A program made the translations under genes and the position numbers. A DNA stretch of 38,078 nucleotides, taken from positions 1 to 38,078 of the forward strand of contig JADFXJ010000027.1 in assembly GCA_015233615.1 (NCBI GenBank). The letters are read 5' to 3'. This document shows, in pieces, positions 25,531 to 34,572 of the stretch (positions within the stretch are counted from its first letter, which is position 1; each line of letters opens with the position of its first letter). Origin of the DNA: Nitrospirota bacterium. Lineage in GTDB: Bacteria; Nitrospirota; Thermodesulfovibrionia; Thermodesulfovibrionales; Magnetobacteriaceae. Below the pieces are notes generated by a model. The model saw nothing but the letters and a program-made list of their open reading frames with translations, did no database searches and was not told the DNA's origin.

Positions 25531-26795
25531 TCCTCCTTCTTGAATTCTTTAATTCGTTTTTTTACCTGGAGATTTGCAAGCTCCTTAAGAAACATGTTGC
25601 GTAACTCCGGTCTTTTTAAAGTGTTATCCAGAGCCTCCAACACTTCGGATTCGGAAAAGCTATATTCTATAGGCACCCCGTAGAGTTCGTAGTCAATTAG
25701 GCCAATAATACACCTACAGGTATAATATATGAAATAATCATTCTGTGGCCAATAGCCTTCCTCTGCGTTCGCTTCCTCGCTTATAGTTCTGGCGTAGTTA
25801 TTAATAACGATTAGCAACAAACGATCATCCTTAAGATTTCCCTTTAAAATATCCCTTCCGCGGCATAGAACCGAAAGAATGTCGCCAGTACTTAATGGGT
25901 CTTCATAATACAAAGGTTTTTTCGCATTTGGCAGCAAAATTTCCATGAATGTTTGAGTGCGTCTATCTTCAATGTTCTTATCAAGCTGTATTACCACTTG
26001 AGGGAAAATATTTTTAGCTCTAACCTGTTGATAAATATCAAGGTGTTTCCAAGCGTCGAAAATCCCAAGGAAGGCATAAACAGAGTGATTGATTTCAGAT
26101 TTTGTTTTTGACTCATCCGAAGTTATTATTCCGTCTTTTTCACAACCCAGTATCCATTCTGTACCTAGTTGTATTAAGTCTTTACATCTGTCGTTCTCGT
26201 TGCTATTCAGAGTAACAATTGAAGAATCAAGGATCTTTGCAAGAGCCTTTACCACTGATGACGTAAAATACACATTCGGATATGCCGGTTTAGTCCTTGT
26301 GGAATCATGCACTCCTTCCCATCGCACACCGTTCTTGTCCCTGTAAGCAGAAGTCTCTATCAAATTGAAAGCTTTTTTAATAATCTCCTGTGCTTGATCA
26401 ACAATCGTAGTTCTCTGTTCTTTTTCTATACCATAAGAGTCTATATTAATCAATCTTGAAACATCTATCGATACTCGCGCACAATCGGTGGCAAAGTCCA
26501 TATAGTCAAAAATTTCCCGTGAATAGGAATAAGGACTTGGGAAGAAACCTTCCTTTTTCACACAGTCATATATGTTTGAGAATTCCTCAACGATAAAATT
26601 ACCATCAAACTTGAAATTGCCTAACAACTGAGAGAAATACTTTTTTATGTATAGCAATGTATTAAGGACATCTACCGCCTTATAGACCATTGTTTCCTGG
26701 GGAGCTTCCCTTTCTGAATCGACCCAGTAACCAGGTTTCTGACGACTTAATATAAGTCTGTCAATCGCTTTTCTTAATTTGACATCATAAAACAT
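25527..26795 (-). CDS. Uncharacterised alpha/alpha-toroid-like repeat protein
   Basis: 422 aa, all-helical in appearance, no TM helix. Four segments share a turn with Gly/Trp followed by an acidic/Tyr stretch and a helix: KPGYWVDSERE (about 20-30), GVRWEGVHDSTRTKP-AYPNVYFTSSVVKALA (156-186), GTEWILGCEKDGIITSDESK (211-230) and EEGYWPQNDYFIYYTCRCII (345-364). This is the look of terpene-cyclase/prenyltransferase-type alpha/alpha toroids, but no DDxD or QW catalytic motif is evident, so it may be a binding or sensor protein. It is the first gene of the operon, 52 nt after the predicted transcription start, with a purine-rich ribosome-binding region. I do not recognise a named family. Confidence 0.7.
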   Translation of the reverse strand: MFYDVKLRKAIDRLILSRQKPGYWVDSEREAPQETMVYKAVDVLNTLLYIKKYFSQLLGNFKFDGNFIVEEFSNIYDCVKKEGFFPSPYSYSREIFDYMDFATDCARVSIDVSRLINIDSYGIEKEQRTTIVDQAQEIIKKAFNLIETSAYRDKNGVRWEGVHDSTRTKPAYPNVYFTSSVVKALAKILDSSIVTLNSNENDRCKDLIQLGTEWILGCEKDGIITSDESKTKSEINHSVYAFLGIFDAWKHLDIYQQVRAKNIFPQVVIQLDKNIEDRRTQTFMEILLPNAKKPLYYEDPLSTGDILSVLCRGRDILKGNLKDDRLLLIVINNYARTISEEANAEEGYWPQNDYFIYYTCRCIIGLIDYELYGVPIEYSFSESEVLEALDNTLKRPELRNMFLKELANLQVKKRIKEFKKEE

Positions 26796-27452
26796 ATCCT
26801 TCCTTCCTCTTCTTTAATGACCTCGCAAAAGTCATGCTCGGTATACTGAAAAAATTATATAGCAACAATTCAATTTAAGTCAAGGAAATATTTACCTATG
26901 TGGTTAATGAAAATAGTAACCTTTTACCCGCTAAAGTGCTTGATTTATAACGGATATTCCCTCTAAAAAATAAAATAGTGTGATATCAAGCACTTACAAT
27001 TGATGTTCCTGAGTAAAACCAGTACAAATCTTTATAACTATTGGATATATCACAATATTATTAAATCAAAATAAATAGAATATTAACACTAATTACAAAC
27101 TAAATTGTTTTAATGGGGTATTTACTCCCCTCAACCTCTATTGATATATATAGTATTATACCCCCACCTTAAACATCTAATATCAGAGATGATAGTCTAT
27201 ACAGCCCACGGGCAGAAAATATGCTGAATTTCTCATCCCTCATTTTAGCAACAGGTTAAAGGAAGTGAATACCCCTCTAAATGATATTGAATGTAGCTAC
27301 TAAAATTTTAAAATATCCCATAATTTCAAGCAGATACATTGTATTATCAAGGGAACATACGATACAATAGAAGGAGGTATTCCCCTCATAAACCCTTATT
27401 TCCTCTTGCTCTATCCATGTTTTCCTACCGCGAAAGTTGAGTTATCAATGTG
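26796..27452. other. 657-bp A+T-rich intergenic region with a recurring C-rich motif
   Basis: Apart from the operon promoter there is no gene. A short motif resembling ATTCCCCTC followed by A/T-rich sequence recurs at 26955-26968, 27121-27136, 27267-27282 and 27377-27392 on the same strand. The rest is extremely A+T-rich. Confidence 0.4.
26854..26883 (-). promoter_or_regulatory. Sigma70-type promoter of the four-gene operon
   Basis: On the minus strand TTGACT (26878-26883), an 18-nt spacer, and TATAAT (26854-26859). The predicted start is near 26847, giving a leader of about 50 nt with AGGAAGGA before the first gene. Confidence 0.6.
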
Positions 27453-29102
27453 TTATTTCCATCCAGCCGGCCCACTCACCGATTCAGAGTTCATCTCTAT
27501 AGTGATTGGATGTATCTGCTCAACGTCTTCCAACATCCTACTATTTAAGTCTTTTCCGACACGGCGAATCTTGTCTTTGATACGTTTTATGATCTTTTCA
27601 GGAATGAGTGAATGACCGATGGCCATACCCATAGTATTATATCCTTCCTTAGTGCCAAGGCACAATTTATCGTTGAGATCTTGCAATGAGAATAGGTCGA
27701 AAACAACTTCACCGGACTTATAAAGTGTATTACAGAATTCCCTTGTGTAACTACTAATGATATTTCGCATTCTGATACGATCTTCCTCGTCTCTTACGAT
27801 TTGTGGAATGTGAACCCGCAAGTGCTTAGGACAGAAAACAAATGCAAGTCTGTAAAAATAGTTCTGGTTAAAAAATGTAAAATACCCGGTTTCTTCCAGC
27901 ATTTTAGTAATTTTATGATTTAGTTTCTGACGGGCTTCTACTACATGACGAAGACCGTTCAATCCAAGATGTTTAATTAACAACCAAAGTTTTAATGATT
28001 GGAAGCCACGTGAACCGAAAAATGGTGTAATCAAACCAATATCTAAACAGGAGGAATCAAGTACTTTCTCAGGATATCGGCATAATTTACCTAGACATTT
28101 CGGATCACGAAACAAAACGTAACTTGAGGGATAGGTTAAGAAGAGTCCTTTATGAGGATCAAGCGAGACTGAATCGGCTTGTTCGATCCCATCAAGAAAT
28201 TGCTTCCGAAGTTCCGGAGAAAACAACAAATTCCCTCCATGACATGCATCAACATGAAGCCAGAGACCATGAGAATCACAGATTTCACGCATCTTCTTAA
28301 TATTGTCGAAGCATGCCGTGCGGCAGTTGCCAGCCACACAAACTACCATGAAGGGCTTCTTATCATCAGGGCAGTTGCGTAAAGCCTCTAATACAGATTC
28401 CGTGTCGGTGCTGTAATCAGGATTAGCTTTGACCCACATGATGCTCTCAGACCCGAGTCCAAGGGCTGTAGCAGCCCCAGCAAATGAGAAATGAGCTATT
28501 TCCTTGGCCTGAATAATTACAGGACGACGATCGAGCGATTGCAGTCCAGCTTGCATAATCTCTGGAAATCTTTGGTGTAACGCCACAAGGACAGCAACGT
28601 AATTCGACATGTTGCCACCGGACGTCCACATGCCCCCAACCTCGTTAAGGTTTGGAAGATCTCGAAGTGAATGTGTTGAATAGCCAATCAATTCCCTCAA
28701 CCAAAGGATCAACTGCAATTCAACAAACGTTGCTGAAGGGGCGCTACGATCTACTGCGATGAGATTCTGATTCAAGAAAGCTGCTAAGATGTCCGCTGAA
28801 AGTGTTGCTAAGCTGTTTCCTGAATCAGGAAAGGCTAAATATCTTGGATCGGACTGCGCGATGGAAAACTTCACAACCTTATCACGCAAGATAGTATAAA
28901 TTTCATCAAGATTGCCCCCAGACATAGGCAGAGGCTCAGAAAAATATGTCTTTAGCATATCATTATCTATGTATCGAAGCACAAGGTTATCCCGGGTTGC
29001 TCCACTCATGAAGCTTAAACCTAGATCCATAATTTTTTTTAAAAATTCCCGTTGCTGTGAACTGGCTTCGCCACAAATAAAATATTCCTCAAAATTAATC
29101 AT
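27453..29102 (-). CDS. Group II PLP-dependent amino-acid decarboxylase
   Basis: 549 aa. Group II (DDC/GAD-like) landmarks: WTSGGNMSNYVAVLVAL (159-175, the TSGGTEAN region), AHFSF (His204, ring-stacking), HVDACHGGNL (Asp285 contacts the pyridinium N; usually HVDAAxGG) and SVSLDPHKGLF (Schiff-base Lys318). It converts an L-amino acid (aromatic, Glu/Asp or diaminobutyrate class) to its amine and CO2; the substrate is not clear. Usual decarboxylases have a Trp after the Lys (HKW); here it is Gly. It stands alone, with 657 bp downstream and nearly 700 bp upstream free of firm genes, and shares the low G+C of the accessory region. Confidence 0.82.
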   Translation of the reverse strand: MINFEEYFICGEASSQQREFLKKIMDLGLSFMSGATRDNLVLRYIDNDMLKTYFSEPLPMSGGNLDEIYTILRDKVVKFSIAQSDPRYLAFPDSGNSLATLSADILAAFLNQNLIAVDRSAPSATFVELQLILWLRELIGYSTHSLRDLPNLNEVGGMWTSGGNMSNYVAVLVALHQRFPEIMQAGLQSLDRRPVIIQAKEIAHFSFAGAATALGLGSESIMWVKANPDYSTDTESVLEALRNCPDDKKPFMVVCVAGNCRTACFDNIKKMREICDSHGLWLHVDACHGGNLLFSPELRKQFLDGIEQADSVSLDPHKGLFLTYPSSYVLFRDPKCLGKLCRYPEKVLDSSCLDIGLITPFFGSRGFQSLKLWLLIKHLGLNGLRHVVEARQKLNHKITKMLEETGYFTFFNQNYFYRLAFVFCPKHLRVHIPQIVRDEEDRIRMRNIISSYTREFCNTLYKSGEVVFDLFSLQDLNDKLCLGTKEGYNTMGMAIGHSLIPEKIIKRIKDKIRRVGKDLNSRMLEDVEQIHPITIEMNSESVSGPAGWK

Positions 29103-29397
29103 TTTCTACTCCTTTATACATCCAAATTCCATACGATATACACAGCCTACACTTATTGACAATCCACACTCATAAAAGAAACTCTTATGCAGTTCTCGTA
29201 AACCTGTCCCTCCTATATCTCTAAGACTGACATGGAATTACTATTTCCAAAATTATAATATTTTGCTTCCAAGTTCATACAACAAAGAGCAAAGTCTCTT
29301 TCTAATGACAATCTCTTGTCCGAGTGGACCGCGAAGAAGTTCCAGTTTTTCTATGAGAATTTTAATTTTTCTCCTGCTGATTCTACTGAAGTTTATA

Positions 29398-29403
29398 ATT
29401 ATA
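29398..29403 (-). promoter_or_regulatory. Possible -10 element upstream of the decarboxylase
   Basis: TATAAT on the minus strand with a weak T-rich -35 about 17 nt upstream. It lies nearly 300 bp from the decarboxylase start, so the link is uncertain. Confidence 0.25.
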
Positions 29404-29730
29404 CAAAAATTTATCAGGAATAATAAAGCCCTCTGTGTCAATATACAAGAGATACTTTCCTTATGTCAAGCTAGGCGGCCTATCGGCTATAGTCACCAGG
29501 TTTTATCATGCAAGGTTCCAGTGGTATGCCATGATCAAAGATGCCTATACCTGTGCTATTTAACAGGAGTTTAATAGTCAGAAGGTTAAAAACCTCATAG
29601 AGCGCGTAAAGACAAGACTTTAGAGTGATTTATGCTGTACCCCCCCACTTAGAGAACATTATGCCCTTGTATCTTACCCAAACCCTACAATCCATCCCTC
29701 TTTGAAATCCTATGCATAGATAATAATTTG

Positions 29731-29758
29731 TTTACAAACGCGTGACATGTGTTAAAAT
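29731..29758 (+). promoter_or_regulatory. Candidate purL-purF promoter
   Basis: TTTACA (29731-29736), a 16-nt spacer, and TAAAAT (29753-29758), about 40 nt before the purL ATG. No PurR-type or guanine riboswitch element is apparent. Confidence 0.4.
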
Positions 29759-29798
29759 ATCGATACATAAGAGGGTGAGGCCATGAAAGGGAGATACT

Positions 29799-32153
29799 AT
29801 GAAAGAACCGTCGATAACCGAATCGCTTATTAAAGATCACGGGCTTAAAGCAGACGAGTACCGCACTATAGTTTCCATATTGGGCCGTGAACCCACGTTC
29901 ACAGAGCTCGGCATCTTCTCCGTCATGTGGTCCGAGCACTGTTCGTACAAGAGTTCCCGCCTTCACCTTCGCCAATTCCCCACGAAGGGTGATGCCGTTA
30001 TACAGGGTCCCGGGGAAAACGCCGGAGTAATCGATATAGGCGACGGCATGGCCGCCGTCTTCAAGATGGAATCCCACAACCACCCCTCATTCATAGAGCC
30101 TTATCAGGGGGCCGCAACCGGCGTAGGCGGCATATTGAGAGACGTCTTCACCATGGGGGCTAGACCCGTAGCGTCGTTGAACTCACTTCGGTTTGGCCCG
30201 CTCTCCGACTCCTACCAAAAACACCTCTTCCACGGCGTAGTGGGCGGCATTGCCGGCTATGGCAACTGCATGGGAGTACCCACTGTCGGGGGCGAAATTT
30301 ACTGTCATCCATGCTATGGCGGCAATATTCTGGTGAACGTCTTTAACCTGGGTACGGTTAAAAAGGATAAAATCTTCTACGGCCGGGCCACTGGTCTTGG
30401 CAACGTAGTCATATACGTGGGGTCGGCAACCGGCAAAGACGGCATTCACGGCGTTACCATGGCCAGCGAAGAGTTCACCGACGACGCCCACCAGAAAAGG
30501 CCCAACGTACAGATAGGCGATCCCTTTACCGAAAAGCTCCTTCTGGAGTCGTGCCTGGAGGCGATGCAAAAAGATCTCATCGTAGGCATACAGGACATGG
30601 GCGGAGCCGGGCTTACCTCCTCGTCGTCGGAGATGGCCGGACGGGCCGGCACCGGCATAGAGCTTGAGCTGAGCCTCGTGCCCCTCAGGGAAAGGGACAT
30701 GATACCTTACGAGATAATGCTCTCCGAAAGCCAGGAGCGCATGCTAATCGTGGCAGAGGAATCGAAAAAAGACGAATTGATAGACATATTCAGGAAATGG
30801 GATCTTGAGGCGGCCGTTATAGGCCGCGTAACCGGCGACGGGTATCTGACAATATTGTGGCACGGCGATACCGTAGCCAGGATACCTGCCGGGAAGATCT
30901 CCGAGGATGCCCCCATTTACGATCGCCCGTCGGAGAAACCACCGTGCCAGGACGGCCTGGCAGAGCTGGATCTCTCGCAAATTCCAGACGTTGCCGACGC
31001 TCCCAGTGCCGGCGAGTGCCTGCTGAAACTGCTGTCCAGCCCCTGCATTGCGTCAAAAGCCCTCGTGTGGGAGCAGTACGACCACATGGTACGAACGGAC
31101 ACGGTAACGTTGCCCGGACGTGCCGACGCCGCGGTTATACGGGTAAAGGACACGTCGCACGGCATAGCCATGAGTGTGGACTGCAACAGCCGCTACTGCT
31201 ACCTCGACCCCTACTTAGGTGGAGTACACGCGGTATGCGAGTCAGCGCGAAACGTAGCCTGCACGGGGGCAAAACCCGTTGCCATCACCGATTGCCTGAA
31301 CTTCGGCAATCCGGAAAAACCGGGCGTCATGTGGCAGTTCATAACGGCGGTAAAGGGCATAAGCGACGCCTGCACCGCTCTGGGAACACCCGTAGTCAGC
31401 GGCAATGTGAGTTTCTACAACGAAACAAAAGGTTCTGCCATATACCCGACGCCCACGGTAGCCATGGTAGGCATTATAGACGATCCGTCAAAGGCCGTTA
31501 CCATGGGTTTTAAAGGGGAGGCAGAGGTGATTGTCCTCCTTGGCGACACGAGGGAAGAGCTCGGAGGCAGCGAGTACCTTTACCTCGTCCACGGCCTGGA
31601 GAGAGGACTTCCCCCCGCCATAGATCCCCGGAAAGAGGCAGACCTCTGCGGCCTGCTCACGGAACTCAACGGCAGGGGACTCATCAGGTCAGCCCACGAC
31701 TGCTCCGAGGGAGGTCTGGCCGTAGCCCTGGCCGAATGCTCCATCGAAGGCGGAGTGGGGGCCGAGGTGGATTTATCCACTCTCAGCGTCATATGCGGCA
31801 GCCCGGGTAACAGCCCGGCCGGCAATTTGGCTGGCAATCCAGTGACGGGCGGCATCAGGCGTGACGCCTTGCTTTTTGGCGAATCGTCGGGGCGCGTCGT
31901 CGTCAGCACCAGGGAAGAGGACGTAACCGGAGTGTTGAGAATAGCCGCAGAGTCGGGAATTTCCGCTTCGGTAATAGGAATGACCGGCGGCAAAAGGTTC
32001 ATAATCAAGATTGAGGATTCGCCTCTCGTAGATATTCCCCTCGTAGATATTTCCAACAAAGAGATTAACCACGGGGATATTCGCCAAGGGAATATTAGAT
32101 CGGGCGGACTTATATCAACCTATGAAAGTTCATTGGAGAGAAGCCTTGAGTAG
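29799..32153 (+). CDS. purL: Phosphoribosylformylglycinamidine synthase subunit PurL
   Basis: 784 aa, the small PurL type that needs separate PurQ and PurS (neither is in the window). It has [10 protein letters not shown] near the N-terminus, [30 protein letters not shown]-like [13 protein letters not shown], and a second half with [12 protein letters not shown] and [16 protein letters not shown]. It makes FGAM from FGAR with ATP and glutamine-derived ammonia. The C-terminal region has an unusual Gly/Asn-rich insert ([13 protein letters not shown]) and a repetitive tail (VDIPLVDIS). ATG 29799 has AAGGGAGA upstream. A 16-codon out-of-frame ORF (ATG 29783) with its own GAGG overlaps the start. 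The stop overlaps purF by 8 nt. Confidence 0.96.
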   Translation: MKEPSITESLIKDHGLKADEYRTIVSILGREPTFTELGIFSVMWSEHCSYKSSRLHLRQFPTKGDAVIQGPGENAGVIDIGDGMAAVFKMESHNHPSFIEPYQGAATGVGGILRDVFTMGARPVASLNSLRFGPLSDSYQKHLFHGVVGGIAGYGNCMGVPTVGGEIYCHPCYGGNILVNVFNLGTVKKDKIFYGRATGLGNVVIYVGSATGKDGIHGVTMASEEFTDDAHQKRPNVQIGDPFTEKLLLESCLEAMQKDLIVGIQDMGGAGLTSSSSEMAGRAGTGIELELSLVPLRERDMIPYEIMLSESQERMLIVAEESKKDELIDIFRKWDLEAAVIGRVTGDGYLTILWHGDTVARIPAGKISEDAPIYDRPSEKPPCQDGLAELDLSQIPDVADAPSAGECLLKLLSSPCIASKALVWEQYDHMVRTDTVTLPGRADAAVIRVKDTSHGIAMSVDCNSRYCYLDPYLGGVHAVCESARNVACTGAKPVAITDCLNFGNPEKPGVMWQFITAVKGISDACTALGTPVVSGNVSFYNETKGSAIYPTPTVAMVGIIDDPSKAVTMGFKGEAEVIVLLGDTREELGGSEYLYLVHGLERGLPPAIDPRKEADLCGLLTELNGRGLIRSAHDCSEGGLAVALAECSIEGGVGAEVDLSTLSVICGSPGNSPAGNLAGNPVTGGIRRDALLFGESSGRVVVSTREEDVTGVLRIAAESGISASVIGMTGGKRFIIKIEDSPLVDIPLVDISNKEINHGDIRQGNIRSGGLISTYESSLERSLE

Positions 32154-33558
32154 ACTATTTCACAATATAAGGGAAGAGTGTGGTGTCTTTGGCATATACG
32201 GCCACGCGGAGGCCGCCAACCATGCTTATCTCGGCCTCTATGCCCTGCAGCACAGGGGACAGGAGGGGGCCGGCATATGCTCCTCCGACGGTAACAGTCT
32301 CTACCTGGAAAAGGCCATGGGACACGTATCCGAAGTGTTCAGCGAAAAACGCCTCAAACGTCTTCCCGGCATGGCTGCCATCGGCCATAACCGTTATTCC
32401 ACCGCAGGTGGAAGCCATCTTAAAAACGTACAGCCTCTCATGGTAAATTTCTCCCTCGGCTCTCTTGCTATAGCCCACAACGGTAACCTAACCAACGCCT
32501 TCGCCCTGAAAACACAGTTGGAAAAGGAAGGGGCCATATTCCAGTCGAACTCCGACAGCGAGGTAATCGTCCATCTCATCGCCCACTCCAGGGAAGAGAC
32601 TGCACAGGATAAGATCATCGATGCCGTAAATCAGATAAAGGGCGCCTTCAGCCTCCTCATACTGCGGGAAAAGGAACTGTACGCAGTCCGTGACCCCCAC
32701 GGCGTGAGGCCCTTAAGCATTGGCCTCTTAGGAGACGCCTTCGTGGCGGCCTCCGAGACTTGCGCCTTAGACCTCATTGGAGCCACTTATATACGGGACG
32801 TAGAGCCCGGCGAGATGGTCAGGATATGCGACAACGGCATAGACTCCATAAAGATAAACCCGGCAAAGAAAAAGGCACATTGCGTATTCGAGTTCATATA
32901 CTTCTCCAGGCCGGACAGCAACATCTTTGGCGGCGTCAACGTACACACGGTAAGGAAGGAACTGGGCAGGCAGCTTGCCCTCGAGTCTTACCAGGACGCC
33001 GACGTGGTCATCCCCGTGCCGGACTCCGGTGTGCCGGCAACCCTTGGATATGCCAACGAAAGCGGCATTCCCCTGGACTTTGGGCTTGTGAGAAACCACT
33101 ACATAGGCCGTACCTTCATCGAGCCCAAGCAAAGCATCAGGCACTTCGGCGTTAAGATAAAGCTCAATCCCGTCAGGCAAATCCTCCAGGGCAAGAGGGT
33201 CGTAGTCGTAGACGACTCGATAGTGCGCGGAACGACAAGCAAAAAGATCATAAAGATGATTCGCGAAACCGGCCAGGCCAAAGAGATTCACATGCGTATC
33301 AGCTCACCCTCCACCATAGGGCCGTGTTTTTACGGCATAGACACCCCTACCCGTGGAGAACTGATAGCATCTACCCATATGACGGACGAGATCAGAAAGT
33401 TCATAACCGCCGACTCCCTGGCGTATCTCTCCATGGAAGGCCTTCGGTCGGTTATACCAAACCCGGACGACTATTGCTACGCCTGTTTCACAAAACATTA
33501 CCCCATCACTTTCCCGCAGGAGGAGCAGTACTCACAACTGGAACTATCCTTCGTTTAA
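32146..33558 (+). CDS. purF: Amidophosphoribosyltransferase (glutamine PRPP amidotransferase)
   Basis: 470 aa from TTG 32146. This start has GGAG at 32135-32138, overlaps the purL stop by 8 nt, and yields an 11-residue propeptide ([11 protein letters not shown]) ahead of the catalytic Cys12 in [10 protein letters not shown], matching the propeptide length of the Bacillus-type enzyme; an ATG at 32122 is in frame but less fitting. The N-terminal Ntn glutaminase has [10 protein letters not shown]. The PRTase domain has [14 protein letters not shown] (PRPP loop). Conserved Cys in [16 protein letters not shown] and DYCYACF are the ligands of the Fe-S cluster seen in the Bacillus-type enzyme. It catalyses the first committed purine step. 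A hairpin follows 65 bp downstream. Confidence 0.96.
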   Translation: MSRLFHNIREECGVFGIYGHAEAANHAYLGLYALQHRGQEGAGICSSDGNSLYLEKAMGHVSEVFSEKRLKRLPGMAAIGHNRYSTAGGSHLKNVQPLMVNFSLGSLAIAHNGNLTNAFALKTQLEKEGAIFQSNSDSEVIVHLIAHSREETAQDKIIDAVNQIKGAFSLLILREKELYAVRDPHGVRPLSIGLLGDAFVAASETCALDLIGATYIRDVEPGEMVRICDNGIDSIKINPAKKKAHCVFEFIYFSRPDSNIFGGVNVHTVRKELGRQLALESYQDADVVIPVPDSGVPATLGYANESGIPLDFGLVRNHYIGRTFIEPKQSIRHFGVKIKLNPVRQILQGKRVVVVDDSIVRGTTSKKIIKMIRETGQAKEIHMRISSPSTIGPCFYGIDTPTRGELIASTHMTDEIRKFITADSLAYLSMEGLRSVIPNPDDYCYACFTKHYPITFPQEEQYSQLELSFV

Positions 33559-33622
33559 CGGGCATATGACCGCAAATTGCCGCAAAAGCAGCTTAACCGG
33601 AGTATAGCGAAACGCGCAAAAC

Positions 33623-33657
33623 CGCCCTGGACTGAGCCTCTGGCTCTGTCCAGGGCG
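33623..33657. terminator. Long stem-loop after purF
   Basis: A 16-bp stem with one mismatch (33623-33638 with 33642-33657) and a 3-nt loop. It lacks a clear U-run on the plus strand, so it may be a factor-assisted terminator or an RNA-stabilising hairpin. Confidence 0.5.
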
Positions 33658-33796
33658 TATGGCACATTACCTTACCGAACAACTACACCATGGCTACACC
33701 GCGCAGGCGCACCAACGGTCCCCACTGAATCATCTGTAAAACGCTGCACCGGGAAACATTGCGCCAGCCAGGGGCAACCGTTAAGAGGGAGCCTTC

Positions 33797-34348
33797 TCAG
33801 GCTTCCCTGTTACCGGCTACCTTGGTCTCGAAAACATACTCTTCGTTAGCCTGGTACTCTTCCTTACCACCCTTGCGGTCGGGCCTGATCAACTTCTTGC
33901 GTCCCCGCTGCAGGGAAAACCCAATCTGGTGGAGCCAGTTGTTAACCTGGCTTCTGCCAATAGAGACACTGTGTTTTTCCTTGAGGAAGTCCCTGACCAG
34001 GTGGCCATCCCATCTGGACTGGTCGTATCCAAGGTCGGCAGGCGGCCTCAACAGTGCGTTCTTTAAGCTATCCCTTATATCCTGGGTAAACTTGGTAGGC
34101 CGTCCGCTTCGTTTACCCTCCTCGAGAGCCTGTAAGCCGTACTTGTTAATCCTGTCCACGATGTCGTAAATTCCCTGGCGGGAAATTCCATGCCTTCTGC
34201 TCAGTTCGTTGACCGGTGCGTTGTCGATTATTCCCTGCAGTATCGCCACTCGTAAGCCGATCCTGGCCGGCCCGTGTCCCGAAACGAAGTCCCTTAAAGC
34301 GTCAGAGGTTACCCCCTGGTTAGTCACCCTGAGACGTGTCTTTCTCAT
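33797..34348 (-). CDS. IS630-type HTH protein lacking the DDE catalytic domain
   Basis: 183 aa from ATG 34348, preceded by AGGAG at 9 nt; an in-frame TTG 18 nt upstream has no such site. It has a homeodomain-like HTH (about 30-80: LQGIIDNAPVNELSRRHGIS, then QGIYDIVDRINKYG) and a GRPTKFTQDIR linker. A second wHTH follows (GYDQSRWDGHLVRDFL, then IGRSQVNNWLHQIGFSLQRG), as in the N-terminal half of IS630/Tc1 transposases. It stops where the DDE domain should begin, and only about 240 bp separate it from purF, so the catalytic part is absent. It is either a truncated transposase or a retained DNA-binding protein. No terminal repeats or target duplication are seen. Confidence 0.7.
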   Translation of the reverse strand: MRKTRLRVTNQGVTSDALRDFVSGHGPARIGLRVAILQGIIDNAPVNELSRRHGISRQGIYDIVDRINKYGLQALEEGKRSGRPTKFTQDIRDSLKNALLRPPADLGYDQSRWDGHLVRDFLKEKHSVSIGRSQVNNWLHQIGFSLQRGRKKLIRPDRKGGKEEYQANEEYVFETKVAGNREA

Positions 34349-34452
34349 AGTTTTTTCTCCTATCAACCACTTATTGATAGAAATAGGTTACTTTAATCCA
34401 TCGATTACCCACGGGCATCCATAACCCGGAGTGTATCTTTGGCGTTACAGTA

Positions 34453-34572
34453 CTATTTCACGTTTTTATAAACAGTTAAACTGTCTCCTCTACCTGAAGG
34501 CAGTAAAGACTTCCATCTGGTAATGTCCTTACATAACGGCTGCCACCAAACCGTAACCGTTAATCCTGCCAT
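34453..34572 (-). CDS. Possible 39-residue small protein with strong ribosome-binding site
   Basis: ATG 34572 has AGGAG (34580-34584) 7 nt upstream and reads MAGLTVTVWWQPLCKD-ITRWKSLL and so on to a TAG. The overlapping frame shifted by one, from about 34547, reads GGSRYVRTLPDGSLYCLQVE to its own stop and looks more protein-like, so this may be a gene with a recent frameshift. It lies 104 nt before the HTH gene on the same strand and could be co-transcribed. Not a recognised family. Confidence 0.3.
   Translation of the reverse strand: MAGLTVTVWWQPLCKDITRWKSLLPSGRGDSLTVYKNVK

Larger units (their letters stand above)
29103..29798. other. 696-bp intergenic region between decarboxylase and purL
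   Basis: There is no firm gene. It contains a possible 62-codon minus-strand frame (29253-29441, helical ending, no ribosome-binding site). It also has a plus-strand frame without start, 29399-29563, that reads protein-like (RYFPYVKLGGLSAIVTRFYH, then WYAMIKDAY) to a stop and resumes for 19 codons after it. The purL promoter region lies at its end. The first two are at best decayed fragments and cannot both be real. Confidence 0.35.

Noticed and set aside
26796-27452. CRISPR-like array
   Set aside because: The recurring C-rich motif is short, irregularly spaced and imperfect, without repeat-spacer periodicity or cas genes.
29253-29441. 62-codon minus-strand frame upstream of the decarboxylase, ending in a helical EIVIRKRLCSLLYELGSKIL segment
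   Set aside because: It starts at a TTG without ribosome-binding site, overlaps an opposing plus-strand frame, and a -10 element lies inside it; not enough to call a gene.
21286-29798. Prophage or integrative element
   Set aside because: No integrase, tRNA attachment site or structural phage genes; only compositional shift, remnants and repeats.
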